From: Chitinivorax sp. PXF-14
Lineage (GTDB): Bacteria; Pseudomonadota; Gammaproteobacteria; Burkholderiales; SCOH01
Assembly (NCBI RefSeq): GCF_040812015.1
Contig: NZ_JBFNXJ010000001.1
Location: forward strand, 310,001 to 374,000
Length of the DNA: 64,000 nucleotides
Direction of reading: 5' to 3'
The notes beneath the pieces were generated by a model. It did no database searches, was not told the DNA's origin, and saw nothing but the letters and a program-made list of their open reading frames with translations. Positions within the stretch are counted from its first letter, which is position 1, and every line of letters begins with the position of its first letter. The translations under genes were made by a program, and so were the position numbers. Below are positions 55,671 through 64,000 of this stretch, one piece after another.

Positions 55671-58031
55671 ATGAACGCGCCGCTTCGCCACCTTTCACTG
55701 CCCATCGAGGGAATGACCTGTGCGGCCTGTGCTGCGCGCATCGAGAAGGTGCTGAATCGGCTGCCTGGGGTATCGGCGCATGTCAATTTTGCCTCCGAGA
55801 CGGCCGAGATCGATGTGGCCGCGGGCGATACCACGGCCCAGGCCTGCATCGATTCGATCGGACGTGCAGGCTATGCCGTGCCGCAGGCACAAGCCGAACT
55901 GGCGATCGAGGGGATGACCTGCGCCGCCTGCGCGAGCCGTATCGAAAAGGTGCTGAACCGCCTGCCAAGCGTCAGCGCAACAGTCAATTTCGCCGCCGAA
56001 ACGGCACGTATCACCTATACCCCCGGCCTGGTCGAGCCGGGCGCCTTTGATGCCGCGATTGCCAAGGCCGGCTATCGCGCACAAGCGATCGAAAAGCGCA
56101 GTACAAACGACACATCGGGCCAGCAGGACCGCTGGCTGCTGATCGGCGCGATCGCGCTGACGCTGCCGCTGGTCGCGCAGATGCTGGGGATGTTTGCCGG
56201 CTCGCACGCCATCATGCTGCCGGTGTGGCTGCAGGCCTTGCTGGCTACGCCCGTCCAATTCGTCGCCGGCTGGCGCTTCTACCGTGGGGCCTACAAGGCC
56301 CTGCGTGGCGGCTCGGCCAATATGGATGTGCTGGTCGCCATCGGTACCTCGGCCGCTTATGGCTTCAGCCTGTTCGCCTGGTGGTTTGCCGCGTCGCCCC
56401 ATGTGTATTTCGAAGCCAGTGCCTCGGTGATCACGCTGGTGCTGCTCGGCAAGCTGCTCGAAGCCAATGCCAAACGCCGCACGCTTGAAGCACTCGAAGC
56501 GCTGGCGCGGCTCGCGCCGCAAACCGCGCATATCGAACGCGATGGCCATCTGGTCGAAGTCCCTGCCGCAAGCCTGCGGCATGGCGACCGCTTCGTGGTG
56601 CTGGCTGGCTCGGCGATACCGGTGGACGGTATCGTCACCGATGGTGAGGGCAGCGTCGACGAAGCCACGCTGACCGGTGAAAGCCTGCCTGTCGCCAAGC
56701 GCCGTGGCGACCCGGTGTTCGCCGCCACCTTGAACCAGGACCAGGTATTGCGCTGCGAAGCCACCCAGACCGGTGCCGACACGCAGTTCGCGCAGATCGT
56801 CAGGCTGACGCGCGAGGCCCAGGGCAGCCGTGCGCCGATCCAGCGCCTGGCGGACCAGGTATCGGCCGTGTTCGTGCCGGTGGTGCTGGTGATCAGCCTG
56901 CTCACACTCATCGTATGGTGGTGGCTGGCTGGTTTCGAAACGGCCCTGATCAACGCCGTGGCCGTGCTCGTGATCGCCTGCCCGTGTGCCCTGGGGCTCG
57001 CCACGCCGACGGCCGTCATCGTGGCGAGCGGGCTGGCTGCCCGCCATGGCATCCTGATCAAGAATGCCACCGCACTCGAGCATGCCGGCCGTATCGACGT
57101 GCTGGCGCTCGACAAGACGGGAACCCTGACCGAAGGCTCGCCACGCCTGGTCGACAGCCGCCTGCTAGGCGATGCGGCACGAATCTGGCAGTTGACGCTG
57201 ACGCTCGCCGAGGCATCCACCCACCCCTTGTCGCAAGCACTGGCCGAGGCCGCACGTGCCCAGGGCGCCACGCCCCAGCCGGGCGTGGCTGTCAACAACG
57301 AGCTCGGAAAAGGCCTGTCCGCCAAGCTGGATGCGGCAGAGAGCAGCTACCGCCTCGGCGCGAGCAACTGGCTGGCGGAGCAGGGCGTCGCCGTCGATAG
57401 CGCCTTGATCGACGCCTGGCGCGCCAAGGGCTGGGCCGTCAGCGGGCTGGCCATCGGCGACCGATTGCTGGCCTGGTTTGCGCTTGCCGATGCGCTGCGG
57501 CCCGATTCCACCGCCGCTGTGGCACGGCTGCACGGCATGGGCGTCTCCACCTTGATGCTGACCGGCGACCACGCCACGGCTGCCGCCGCCATCGCAACTC
57601 AGGCAGGTGTGAAGGAATGGCGTGCGCAATTGCTGCCCGGCGACAAGACCCGCGCGGTGACTGCATTGCACGATGCCGGCAAGCATGTCGCCATGATCGG
57701 CGACGGCGTCAACGATGCCCCCGCGCTTGCGGCGGCCGACGTCAGCTTCGCCATCGGCGGTGGCGCCGATGCGGCGGTGGCCAGCGCGGACATCACGCTC
57801 AAGCGCGCCAACCTCAGCGCACTGGCCGATGCGATCGACTTGTCGCGGGCGGCCATGGCCAAGATCCGCCAGAACCTGTTCTTCGCCTTCATCTACAACG
57901 TGCTCGGCATACCGCTTGCGGCGCTGGGCATGCTGAGCCCGGTCATCGCCGGGCTGGCGATGGCCTTGAGTTCCGTATCGGTCGTCAGCAACTCGTTGTC
58001 GCTCAAGCGTTGGCGGCCGAGGGGCGACTGA
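55671..58031 (+). CDS. copA: Cu(I)-exporting P1B-type ATPase CopA
   Basis: 786 residues from the ATG at 55671. Two N-terminal heavy-metal domains (about 8-75 and 79-145) each have GMTCAAC; the pair are near copies (IEGMTCAACAARIEKVLNRLP and IEGMTCAACASRIEKVLNRLP, first 20 residues of each). The membrane part has the metal channel CPC in VIACPCALGLATPTA (about 434-436), phosphorylation D in ALDKTGTLTEG (about 481), the STHPLSQAL nucleotide His, TGDHATAAAAIA and MIGDGVNDAPAL. It pumps Cu(I) out of the cytoplasm. It is the first gene of an operon that includes copZ and csoR. Confidence 0.96.
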   Translation: MNAPLRHLSLPIEGMTCAACAARIEKVLNRLPGVSAHVNFASETAEIDVAAGDTTAQACIDSIGRAGYAVPQAQAELAIEGMTCAACASRIEKVLNRLPSVSATVNFAAETARITYTPGLVEPGAFDAAIAKAGYRAQAIEKRSTNDTSGQQDRWLLIGAIALTLPLVAQMLGMFAGSHAIMLPVWLQALLATPVQFVAGWRFYRGAYKALRGGSANMDVLVAIGTSAAYGFSLFAWWFAASPHVYFEASASVITLVLLGKLLEANAKRRTLEALEALARLAPQTAHIERDGHLVEVPAASLRHGDRFVVLAGSAIPVDGIVTDGEGSVDEATLTGESLPVAKRRGDPVFAATLNQDQVLRCEATQTGADTQFAQIVRLTREAQGSRAPIQRLADQVSAVFVPVVLVISLLTLIVWWWLAGFETALINAVAVLVIACPCALGLATPTAVIVASGLAARHGILIKNATALEHAGRIDVLALDKTGTLTEGSPRLVDSRLLGDAARIWQLTLTLAEASTHPLSQALAEAARAQGATPQPGVAVNNELGKGLSAKLDAAESSYRLGASNWLAEQGVAVDSALIDAWRAKGWAVSGLAIGDRLLAWFALADALRPDSTAAVARLHGMGVSTLMLTGDHATAAAAIATQAGVKEWRAQLLPGDKTRAVTALHDAGKHVAMIGDGVNDAPALAAADVSFAIGGGADAAVASADITLKRANLSALADAIDLSRAAMAKIRQNLFFAFIYNVLGIPLAALGMLSPVIAGLAMALSSVSVVSNSLSLKRWRPRGD

Positions 58032-58065
58032 GTCGCCGTCAATCAACTACCCAGGAGAACCCGTC

Positions 58066-58272
58066 ATGAACGAATTGCAAATGAAAGTCAGCGGCATGAG
58101 CTGCGGCGGCTGCGTCAGCAGCGTGACCAAGGCACTGAAAGCCGTGCCCGGCGTCAGTGAAGTCGAGGTCGAGCTGGCCAGCGGCGCAGTGCATGTCACA
58201 TTCGATGCCAGCCAGGCCGGCGCCGAGGCGCTACGCCAAGCTGTCGAGGATGCCGGCTATGACGTCGCCTGA
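58066..58272 (+). CDS. copZ: Small copper chaperone (CopZ, HMA domain)
   Basis: 68 residues forming one heavy-metal-associated domain: MKVSGMSCGGCVSSVTKAL with the Cys-x-x-Cys copper site, then VPGVSEVEVELASGAVHVTFD and AVEDAGYDVA. It has a good ribosome site (CCAGGAGA). It would carry Cu(I) in the cytoplasm to CopA or to the CsoR regulator. Its end overlaps csoR by 14 bases in another frame. Confidence 0.95.
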   Translation: MNELQMKVSGMSCGGCVSSVTKALKAVPGVSEVEVELASGAVHVTFDASQAGAEALRQAVEDAGYDVA

Positions 58273-58579
58273 TGATCCGCACGAGGGCTGCTGCGACGCG
58301 GCCGAGCGGCAGACCATTCAGCCCCACAAGGCGCAGCTGCTCAAACGCCTGAAGCGGGTGGAGGGCCAGGTGCGCGGCATCGCCAACATGGTCGAAACCA
58401 ATCGCTATTGCGTCGACATCCTGACCCAGATCCAGGCCGCACGCGCGGCCCTGGACGCCGTATCGCTGCAAATCCTGCAGGACCACCTGAAGGGCTGCGT
58501 CCAAAACGCCGTCAAGGAAGGAGAAGGCGAGCGGATGATCGAGGAAATGGCGTTGGTGCTGAGTAAATGGAAGGGATGA
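58259..58579 (+). CDS. csoR: CsoR-family copper-sensing repressor
   Basis: 106 residues starting at the ATG at 58259 inside the end of copZ. The family block KAQLLKRLKRVEGQVRGIANMVE and the Cu(I) ligands are present with the copper spacing: C51 (RYCVDIL), H76 and C80 (DHLKGC), the Cys-His-Cys set that separates CsoR from RcnR and FrmR. Apo-CsoR binds DNA and is released by Cu(I). The candidate operator overlaps the copA promoter 2.6 kb upstream, so the operon should be self-regulated. Proteobacteria more often use CueR for this, which makes the gene a notable choice. Confidence 0.92.
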   Translation: MTSPDDPHEGCCDAAERQTIQPHKAQLLKRLKRVEGQVRGIANMVETNRYCVDILTQIQAARAALDAVSLQILQDHLKGCVQNAVKEGEGERMIEEMALVLSKWKG

Positions 58580-58700
58580 AGTATGGGCGAGGCTGCTTCA
58601 TCGGTTAAAATGCGTAAACGTATGTTCGCTGCGTTGCCTGCCTGGGAGATTGGCGGGTAACTAACCGGCACACCCCGTTTGTGCCTCATTGATTCGAATG

Positions 58701-58728
58701 CTATACAATATTTGATAATATTGTATAG
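58701..58728 (+). promoter_or_regulatory. HutC operator at the hutC promoter
   Basis: CTATACAATATT-TGAT-AATATTGTATAG: perfect inverted repeat with 12-base arms and a 4-base centre, 13 bases before the hutC start. The outer CTATACA/TGTATAG half-sites resemble HutC sites. Its size and position imply autorepression. Confidence 0.78.
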
Positions 58729-58741
58729 ACATGGATGCTCT

Positions 58742-59449
58742 GTGACTCAGCCCCGCTACCAAGCCATCAAATCCTACCTGCTGCAGCGTATCCGTGATCA
58801 GATCTATGTCCCGGGCGGCAAGATTCCGCCCGAGGTGCTGCTGGCCGAACAGTTCGGGGTGAGCCGTATGACGGTAAACAAGGCGATCCGTGATCTGGTC
58901 GGGGATGGCCTGCTGGTGCGGTTTGCCGGCGATGGCACCTATGTAGCCGATACGCGTGCCGAATCGCCGCTGTTGTCGGTGTGCAGCATTGCCGGCGAGA
59001 TTCGCCGCCGCGGCCACCAGTATTCGAACGATATCGTGTTCCTGCGGGAAGAGGTGGTCGATGACGCGGTGGCGCTGCGGCTGGGGGTCAAGGTCGGCAG
59101 CAAGGTGTTCCATTCGCTGATCGTGCACAAGGAGGACGGGACGCCGATCCAGCTCGAGGACCGTTATCTGAATCCGCGCTGGGTACCGCATTATCTCGAA
59201 CAGGATTTTTCGAAGATCACCCCTAATGAGTACCTGACCCAGGCGTGCCCGCTGTCTGACATCGAACACATCGTCGAGGCCATCGTGCCGAGCGATGAGG
59301 AGTTGGAACTACTCGAAATCGAGGCGGGCGAGCCGTGCCTGCTGGTGCATCGCCGTACCTGGTCGAGCGATCGGCTGGTGAGCTTTGCCCGCCTGACCCA
59401 TCCCGGCTCCCGCTACAAGCTGCGTTCGCAGGTGCATGTCGACGTCTGA
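58742..59449 (+). CDS. hutC: Histidine utilisation repressor HutC (GntR family)
   Basis: 235 residues from the GTG at 58742 (MTQPRYQAIKSYLLQRI); an upstream in-frame ATG at 58679 would translate through the palindrome. The winged-helix GntR domain (about 6-70) includes PPEVLLAEQFGVSRMTVNKAIRDL. The UTRA effector domain (about 95-230) has the typical DRYLNPRWVPHYLEQD and HRRTWSSDRLVSFARLTHPGSRYKL. HutC represses hut genes and is released by urocanate. It has its own terminator and is followed by hutI on the same strand. Operators lie at both promoters. Confidence 0.94.
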   Translation: MTQPRYQAIKSYLLQRIRDQIYVPGGKIPPEVLLAEQFGVSRMTVNKAIRDLVGDGLLVRFAGDGTYVADTRAESPLLSVCSIAGEIRRRGHQYSNDIVFLREEVVDDAVALRLGVKVGSKVFHSLIVHKEDGTPIQLEDRYLNPRWVPHYLEQDFSKITPNEYLTQACPLSDIEHIVEAIVPSDEELELLEIEAGEPCLLVHRRTWSSDRLVSFARLTHPGSRYKLRSQVHVDV

Positions 59450-59506
59450 GCATGCCTTGTCGATGCCTGTGCCAAGGCATCATTCGATCCAGCTGGTCTG
59501 ACTGAC

Positions 59507-59536
59507 AAGGGCGTCGCAATATGCGGCGCCCTTTTT
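59507..59536 (+). terminator. Rho-independent terminator after hutC
   Basis: AAGGGCGTCGCA / TGCGGCGCCCTT (one G-T pair) with an ATA loop and five T. It makes hutC a separate transcript. Confidence 0.9.
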
Positions 59537-59662
59537 CATTGCCCGCTTGCCCTGAGCGGGCGACCCGGGGGGCATCTGCTGCCGGGTATTGCCTGATGCG
59601 CCTTCCAGCCCGCCGCGGCTGGAGACATGCCGCCCCCACTGCGCAATTTTCCCTGCTTCACC

Positions 59663-59698
59663 TTGACGTCGCATGTATTGCCATTTAATGTATATACA
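59663..59698 (+). promoter_or_regulatory. hutI promoter with overlapping HutC site
   Basis: TTGACG, a 17-base spacer and TAATGT (59686-59691), overlapped by TGTATATACA (59689-59698). The palindrome has the TGTA-N2-TACA form described for HutC in Pseudomonas. Binding would block the hutIGUH promoter. Confidence 0.8.
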
Positions 59699-59722
59699 AA
59701 TGAATTGAAAGTTAGACATTTT

Positions 59723-60937
59723 ATGCGCGCCGACTTGCCAATTGCCTATGACCGTGTCTGGTTGAACGCCCGTCTCATTGACGATGGCGAGGTCGGCGGT
59801 ACGGCCTGCGCGATTTTTGCAAGCGCGGGCCGGGTGGCGGCGATATTGCCGATGGCGGCGCTAGCCGATGTCCCGATGGAGCGCGCGAGCGATCTGCAGG
59901 GGGCGTGGGTCAGCGCGGTATTGATCGATTGCCACACCCATCTGGTATACGGCGGTAGCCGCGCCGAAGAATGGGCGCTGCGGCTTGCCGGCCTGCCTTA
60001 TGCCGAGATCGCCAGACGTGGCGGCGGCATCGTGTCGACTGTGCGGGCGACCCGGACGCTGTCCGACGATGCCTTGCTGGAAGCCGCGATGCCGCGTGCG
60101 CAGGCGCTGGCGGCCGAGGGCGTGGGTTGTATCGAGATCAAATCCGGCTACGGGCTGACGCTCGCGGATGAGCTGAAGATGTTGCGCGTGGCCCGGCGCG
60201 TGGGGGAGCAGGCCAGGGTCGAGGTGTCGGCCACGTTGCTCGCTGCGCATACGGTGCCGCCCGAGTTCGCCGGGCGTGCCGACGACTACGTGACGCTGAT
60301 CTGCGAGGAGATCATCCCCGCCGCGGCCGAAGGCGGCTTGGCCGAGGCTGTCGACGTGTTCTGCGAGCGCATCGGCTTCTCACTGGCCCAGACCGAGCGC
60401 ATCTATGCGGCGGCGCAAGCGCATGGCCTGGCGATCAAGGGCCATATGGAGCAGCTGTCGAATCTGCACGGCAGCGAGCTGGCCGCGCGCTGTGGTGCCT
60501 GGTCGGTCGATCATCTGGAATATCTGGACGAGGCGGGCATTGCCGCGCTGGCGGCGCGTGGCACGGTGGCGGTGCTGCTGCCGGGTGCCTTCTACTTCCT
60601 GCGCGAACAGCAGTTGCCGCCTGTGGCCGCGCTGCGCGCGGCAGGGGTGCCGATGGCGCTGGCGACGGATTGCAACCCGGGCACCAGCCCGTTTGCCTCG
60701 CTGCGCATGATGCTGAACCTCGGCTGTACGCTGTTTGGCCTGACACCACAGGAGGCGCTGGCCGGCGTCACCCGCCACGCCGCACGGGCGCTGGGCCGCA
60801 GCGACCGGCTCGGCACGCTGGCGGTCGGCAAGGAGGCGAGCTTCTGCGTATGGGATATCGAACACCCGGCCGGGCTGGCCTACCAGCTTGGCGTCAACCC
60901 CCTGAAACAGCGCGTCTGGCGCGGAGAGGCCGTCTAA
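59723..60937 (+). CDS. hutI: Imidazolonepropionase HutI
   Basis: 404 residues from the ATG at 59723 (MRADLPIAYDRVWLNARL); a longer in-frame N-terminus from 59627 covers the promoter. It opens imidazolone propionate to formiminoglutamate, step three of histidine breakdown. Metal and substrate residues: IDCHTHLVYGGSRAEEW (metal His pair), EIKSGYGLTLADELKML, HTVPPEFAGR, AIKGHMEQL with its His, and ALATDCNPGTSP with the catalytic Asp. The next gene starts immediately after its stop codon (TAAATG). Confidence 0.96.
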   Translation: MRADLPIAYDRVWLNARLIDDGEVGGTACAIFASAGRVAAILPMAALADVPMERASDLQGAWVSAVLIDCHTHLVYGGSRAEEWALRLAGLPYAEIARRGGGIVSTVRATRTLSDDALLEAAMPRAQALAAEGVGCIEIKSGYGLTLADELKMLRVARRVGEQARVEVSATLLAAHTVPPEFAGRADDYVTLICEEIIPAAAEGGLAEAVDVFCERIGFSLAQTERIYAAAQAHGLAIKGHMEQLSNLHGSELAARCGAWSVDHLEYLDEAGIAALAARGTVAVLLPGAFYFLREQQLPPVAALRAAGVPMALATDCNPGTSPFASLRMMLNLGCTLFGLTPQEALAGVTRHAARALGRSDRLGTLAVGKEASFCVWDIEHPAGLAYQLGVNPLKQRVWRGEAV

Positions 60938-61876
60938 ATGTGGAACCGACCTGATATGGCGATCTGGCAGGGCCGCGTCGACGACGAAGAACACGGCGAT
61001 AGCCGGCGCTGGCATCAGCTGGTGCTGCCGGCGAGCGAGGGCGTGGCGCCGGGCGTGGCGCTGCTCGGCTTCGCCTGTGATGAGGGGGTGCGCCGCAACC
61101 ATGGCCGGCCCGGTGCGCGCCAGGCGCCCATGGCGATCCGCGCGGCATTGGCCAATCTGGCCTGGCACCACCCGCAGCCGCTCTACGATGCGGGCGATGT
61201 GGCATGCGAGGGCGAGGCGCTGGAAGCCGCCCATGCCGAATTGTCGGCGCATGTCGGCAGCCTGCTTGCGGCGGGGCATCGGCCGCTGGTGCTCGGTGGC
61301 GGGCACGAGGTGGCGTTCGGCTCATTTGTCGGTCTGGCGGACTACCTTGCCAACCAAGTGCCTACGGCGCGCGTTGGCATTCTGAACCTCGATGCGCATT
61401 TCGACTTGCGTCAGGCCGCGCAGGCCAATTCCGGTACGCCGTTCCGGCAGATCGCCGAGGACTGCGCGCGGCGCGGCTGGCCCTTCCACTACGCCTGTTT
61501 CGGCGTCGCCGAGCCTTCCAACACCGAGGCGCTGTTCGAGCGGGCGCGAGCGCTGGGCGTGGCGTTCCGGCTGGACGAACAAATGTCCGTGGCACAACTG
61601 CCCGAGGCCCTGTCTGCGGTCCAGGCATTTGTCGCTGGTGTCGATCATCTCTATCTGACCATCGATCTCGATGTCCTGCCTGCCTGGCAGGCACCCGGCG
61701 TCAGCGCGCCGGCGCCCCGTGGCGTCGCGCTCGAAGTGGTCGAGGCGATCATTGACATGGTCAAGGCGAGCGGGAAATTGCGTCTGGCCGATCTGGCCGA
61801 GCTCAACCCCACCCAGGACATCGATTCGCGCACGGCAAAGACCGCCGCGCGGCTGGTATACCGCCTGGCCAAGTAG
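60938..61876 (+). CDS. hutG: Formimidoylglutamase HutG
   Basis: 312 residues of the ureohydrolase (arginase-like) family. It splits formiminoglutamate to glutamate and formamide, giving the four-step hut pathway rather than the HutF branch. Manganese ligands are in [13 protein letters not shown] (His), NLDAHFDLR (Asp/His/Asp) and [15 protein letters not shown] (Asp pair), with the [13 protein letters not shown] opening typical of HutG. The start used directly abuts the hutI stop; an ATG six codons later is also possible. Confidence 0.93.
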   Translation: MWNRPDMAIWQGRVDDEEHGDSRRWHQLVLPASEGVAPGVALLGFACDEGVRRNHGRPGARQAPMAIRAALANLAWHHPQPLYDAGDVACEGEALEAAHAELSAHVGSLLAAGHRPLVLGGGHEVAFGSFVGLADYLANQVPTARVGILNLDAHFDLRQAAQANSGTPFRQIAEDCARRGWPFHYACFGVAEPSNTEALFERARALGVAFRLDEQMSVAQLPEALSAVQAFVAGVDHLYLTIDLDVLPAWQAPGVSAPAPRGVALEVVEAIIDMVKASGKLRLADLAELNPTQDIDSRTAKTAARLVYRLAK

Positions 61877-62007
61877 CCGGGCTGCGAGCGCCGCCGGACA
61901 AGGCCCCGCGCGGCCCCGAGAGGCGCTTGGCAGTTGGCCTGCAGGCCAGGCCCGATGATGCAACCGTGGTGCTGCCCCGAGCGGCGCCCAACAACAGGAG
62001 ACAACCC

Positions 62008-63675
62008 ATGAGCTTTACCCGCCACGACCCCAAACGCGTCATCCGTGCCCCGCGCGGCAGCGAGCTGAGCTGCAAGAGCTGGCTGACCGAGGCGCCATTC
62101 CGCATGCTCCAGAACAACCTGGACCCGGACGTGGCCGAGCGTCCGGAGGACCTGGTCGTCTACGGTGGCATCGGCCGCGCGGCGCGCTCGTGGGAGTGCT
62201 ACGACAAGATTCTCGAGGTGCTCAAGCGCCTCGACGACGACCAGACGCTGCTGATCCAGTCCGGCAAGCCGGTCGGCGTGTTCCCGACCCATGCCGACGC
62301 GCCGCGTGTGCTGCTCGCCAATTCCAACCTGGTGCCGCACTGGGCCAACTGGGAGCATTTCAACGAGCTCGATAAAAAGGGCCTGATGATGTACGGCCAG
62401 ATGACGGCCGGCTCGTGGATCTACATCGGCTCGCAGGGCATCGTGCAAGGGACGTACGAGACCTTTGCCGCCGTCGCCAAGCAGCATTTCGGTGGTGTCG
62501 CGCAGGGCAAGTGGATACTCACCGGCGGCCTTGGCGGCATGGGCGGTGCGCAGCCGCTGGCCGGCGTGATGGCTGGCTTCAACGTGCTGGCCGTCGAGTG
62601 TGACGAAACCCGCATCGACTTCCGTCAGCGCACCCGCTATGTCGATTTCAAGGCCAAAACGCTCGACGAGGCGCTGGCGATCATCAACGAGGCCAACGCA
62701 TCGGGCAAGGCGATCTCGGTCGGCCTGCTCGGCAACGCGGTCGATGTGTTCGGCGAGCTGGTCAGGCGCGGCATCACGCCCGACGTGGTGACCGACCAGA
62801 CCAGTGCGCATGATCCACTCAACGGCTACCTGCCGCAGGGATGGACGATGCAGGACTGGAAGGCCCGCCGCGACAGCGATCCGGCCGGGGTGGTGAAGGC
62901 GGCCAAGGCCTCGATGGCGGTGCAGGTGCGCGCGATGCTGGCCTTGCAGGAGCGCGGTGCGGCAACGCTCGACTATGGCAACAACATCCGCCAGATGGCG
63001 CTGGAAGAGGGCGTGCAGAATGCCTTCGATTTCCCTGGCTTCGTGCCGGCCTATATCCGGCCACTGTTCTGCGAAGGCATCGGCCCCTTCCGCTGGGTGG
63101 CGCTGTCCGGCGACCCGGAGGACATCTACAAGACCGATGCCAAGGTGAAGGAGCTGATCCCCGACGACCCGCACCTGCACAACTGGCTCGACATGGCGCG
63201 CGAGCGCATCGCCTTCCAGGGCCTGCCGGCGCGCATCTGCTGGGTCGGGCTGAAAGACCGCGCCCGGCTTGGTCTGGCGTTCAACGAGATGGTGAAGAAC
63301 GGCGAGCTGAAGGCACCGATCGTCATCGGCCGCGACCACCTCGATTCGGGTTCGGTGGCGAGCCCCAACCGCGAGACTGAGAGCATGATGGATGGTTCCG
63401 ACGCGGTGTCTGACTGGCCGCTGCTGAACGCGCTGTTGAATACCGCTGGCGGCGCGACCTGGGTATCGCTGCACCACGGCGGCGGCGTGGGCATGGGGTT
63501 CAGTCAGCACGCCGGCGTGGTCATCGTCTGCGATGGCAGCGATGCCGCGGCGAAGCGCGTGGGCCGGGTGTTGCGCAACGACCCCGCCACCGGCGTGATG
63601 CGCCATGCCGACGCGGGCTACGCCATCGCGAAACAGTCCGCCCGCGAGAATGGCCTCGATCTGCCGATGCTGTAA
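62008..63675 (+). CDS. hutU: Urocanate hydratase HutU
   Basis: 555 residues from the ATG at 62008, after CAGGAG; an in-frame extension upstream is not needed. It adds water to urocanate with a bound NAD. Family blocks: [66 protein letters not shown] (NAD-binding) and [22 protein letters not shown] with the active-site Cys. Complete length. Gap to hutG is 131 bases with no gene. Confidence 0.97.
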   Translation: MSFTRHDPKRVIRAPRGSELSCKSWLTEAPFRMLQNNLDPDVAERPEDLVVYGGIGRAARSWECYDKILEVLKRLDDDQTLLIQSGKPVGVFPTHADAPRVLLANSNLVPHWANWEHFNELDKKGLMMYGQMTAGSWIYIGSQGIVQGTYETFAAVAKQHFGGVAQGKWILTGGLGGMGGAQPLAGVMAGFNVLAVECDETRIDFRQRTRYVDFKAKTLDEALAIINEANASGKAISVGLLGNAVDVFGELVRRGITPDVVTDQTSAHDPLNGYLPQGWTMQDWKARRDSDPAGVVKAAKASMAVQVRAMLALQERGAATLDYGNNIRQMALEEGVQNAFDFPGFVPAYIRPLFCEGIGPFRWVALSGDPEDIYKTDAKVKELIPDDPHLHNWLDMARERIAFQGLPARICWVGLKDRARLGLAFNEMVKNGELKAPIVIGRDHLDSGSVASPNRETESMMDGSDAVSDWPLLNALLNTAGGATWVSLHHGGGVGMGFSQHAGVVIVCDGSDAAAKRVGRVLRNDPATGVMRHADAGYAIAKQSARENGLDLPML

Positions 63676-63813
63676 GCCGGGGCGGGCGGGCTATACCTAC
63701 TCTGGTTCGTCCGGCCTGCATTCTGCTACGTGCCATCTGGGCCACGGCCGATACGGCCATGAATCGATTCAAGCATGTCGGGCCAGCGCCCGACCGACAG
63801 GGATAACAGCGAC

Positions 63814-64000
63814 ATGAACCAATTCCAGATCAAACCGGGCCAGCTCACCCTGGCCGCCCTACGCCGAGTCTGGCGCGCACCCCTCCAACTGAGCCTCGAC
63901 CCCGCCAGCCACGCCGCCATCGACAGCTCCGCCGCCACGGTGGCGCGTGTGCTGTCCGAGGGCCGCGTGGTCTACGGCATCAACACCGGCTTCGGCCTGC
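63814..64000 (+). CDS. hutH: Histidine ammonia-lyase HutH (N-terminal part, cut by the window)
   Basis: The last gene begins at the ATG at 63814 and continues off the right edge; 62 codons are visible. It opens MNQFQIKPGQLTLAALRRVW and reaches EGRVVYGINTGFGL, the conserved YGINTGFG motif of histidine and phenylalanine ammonia-lyases, with the catalytic Tyr. The Ala-Ser-Gly segment that makes the MIO cofactor is outside the window. It performs the first step of histidine degradation. Following hutU by 138 bases, it completes the hutIGUH set. Confidence 0.9.
   Translation, partial: MNQFQIKPGQLTLAALRRVWRAPLQLSLDPASHAAIDSSAATVARVLSEGRVVYGINTGFGL

Noticed and set aside
55708-56060. Internal repeat of the two heavy-metal domains in CopA as a novel duplication
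   Set aside because: Two N-terminal HMA domains are common in CopA proteins; the close similarity of the pair is normal for this family.

Overview
The window looks like chromosomal DNA of a GC-rich, aerobic, motile betaproteobacterium. The evidence is the ubiE/ubiJ/ubiB ubiquinone genes, a homodimeric-E1 pyruvate dehydrogenase set whose E3 carries its own lipoyl domain, type IV pilins driven by sigma-54 promoters, a chemoreceptor, Lpt/Lpx-type outer-membrane genes, and a PEP-CTERM/exosortase surface protein with a PrsT-like TPR lipoprotein. A Neisseriales-type relative is my best guess; the species cannot be fixed from this sequence. I saw no rRNA, tRNA, insertion sequence, prophage, plasmid function or CRISPR array. 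Nearly all the DNA is ordinary, tightly packed chromosomal coding sequence.

Layout. 1-1950: PrsT-like TPR lipoprotein (cut by the window edge) and a PEP-CTERM surface protein, both on the minus strand. 2343-4481: phoR and phoB with a candidate Pho box. 4567-8436: DUF971 protein, ubiE, a LysE-type exporter, ubiJ and ubiB. 8640-13651: Sel1-repeat protein, orphan polyamine-type binding protein, VanZ-like membrane protein, QueD-type enzyme, HAD nucleotidase and CBS-domain protein. 13737-20954: argB, then a TetR-regulated tripartite RND efflux operon. 21151-24088: membrane Ser/Thr kinase, PP2C phosphatase and FHA protein. 24089-25711: two nearly identical type IV pilins, each with its own sigma-54 promoter and a shared upstream motif. 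25829-28550: FixJ-type regulator and a three-PAS histidine kinase. 28800-34995: pyruvate dehydrogenase aceE-aceF-lpdA. 35250-39036: glycolate oxidase glcDEF. 39216-41012: chemoreceptor with an unusual C-terminal domain.

41371-54839 holds mostly single housekeeping genes: a dihydrofolate-reductase-like protein, glnS, a DUF486 membrane protein, a TPR protein and an L,D-transpeptidase that share a C-terminal domain type, two cyclophilins, an LpxH-acetyltransferase fusion, two small cytochromes c, DUF1841, FIST, nadC, a diguanylate cyclase and folB. 54949-58579: plsY, then a copper-export operon copA-copZ-csoR. 58742-64000: histidine utilisation (hutC, hutI, hutG, hutU, start of hutH), with clear palindromic operators.

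Most worth a second look: the LpxH-GNAT fusion; the duplicated pilins with a conserved palindromic element about 120-135 bases upstream of each sigma-54 promoter, next to a kinase/phosphatase/FHA cassette; a 52-base perfect palindrome downstream of the second pilin; the chemoreceptor with its candidate ligand domain behind the signalling domain; and the paired NTF2-like domains of the TPR and L,D-transpeptidase genes. I found no clearly new multi-gene defence or mobile system here.
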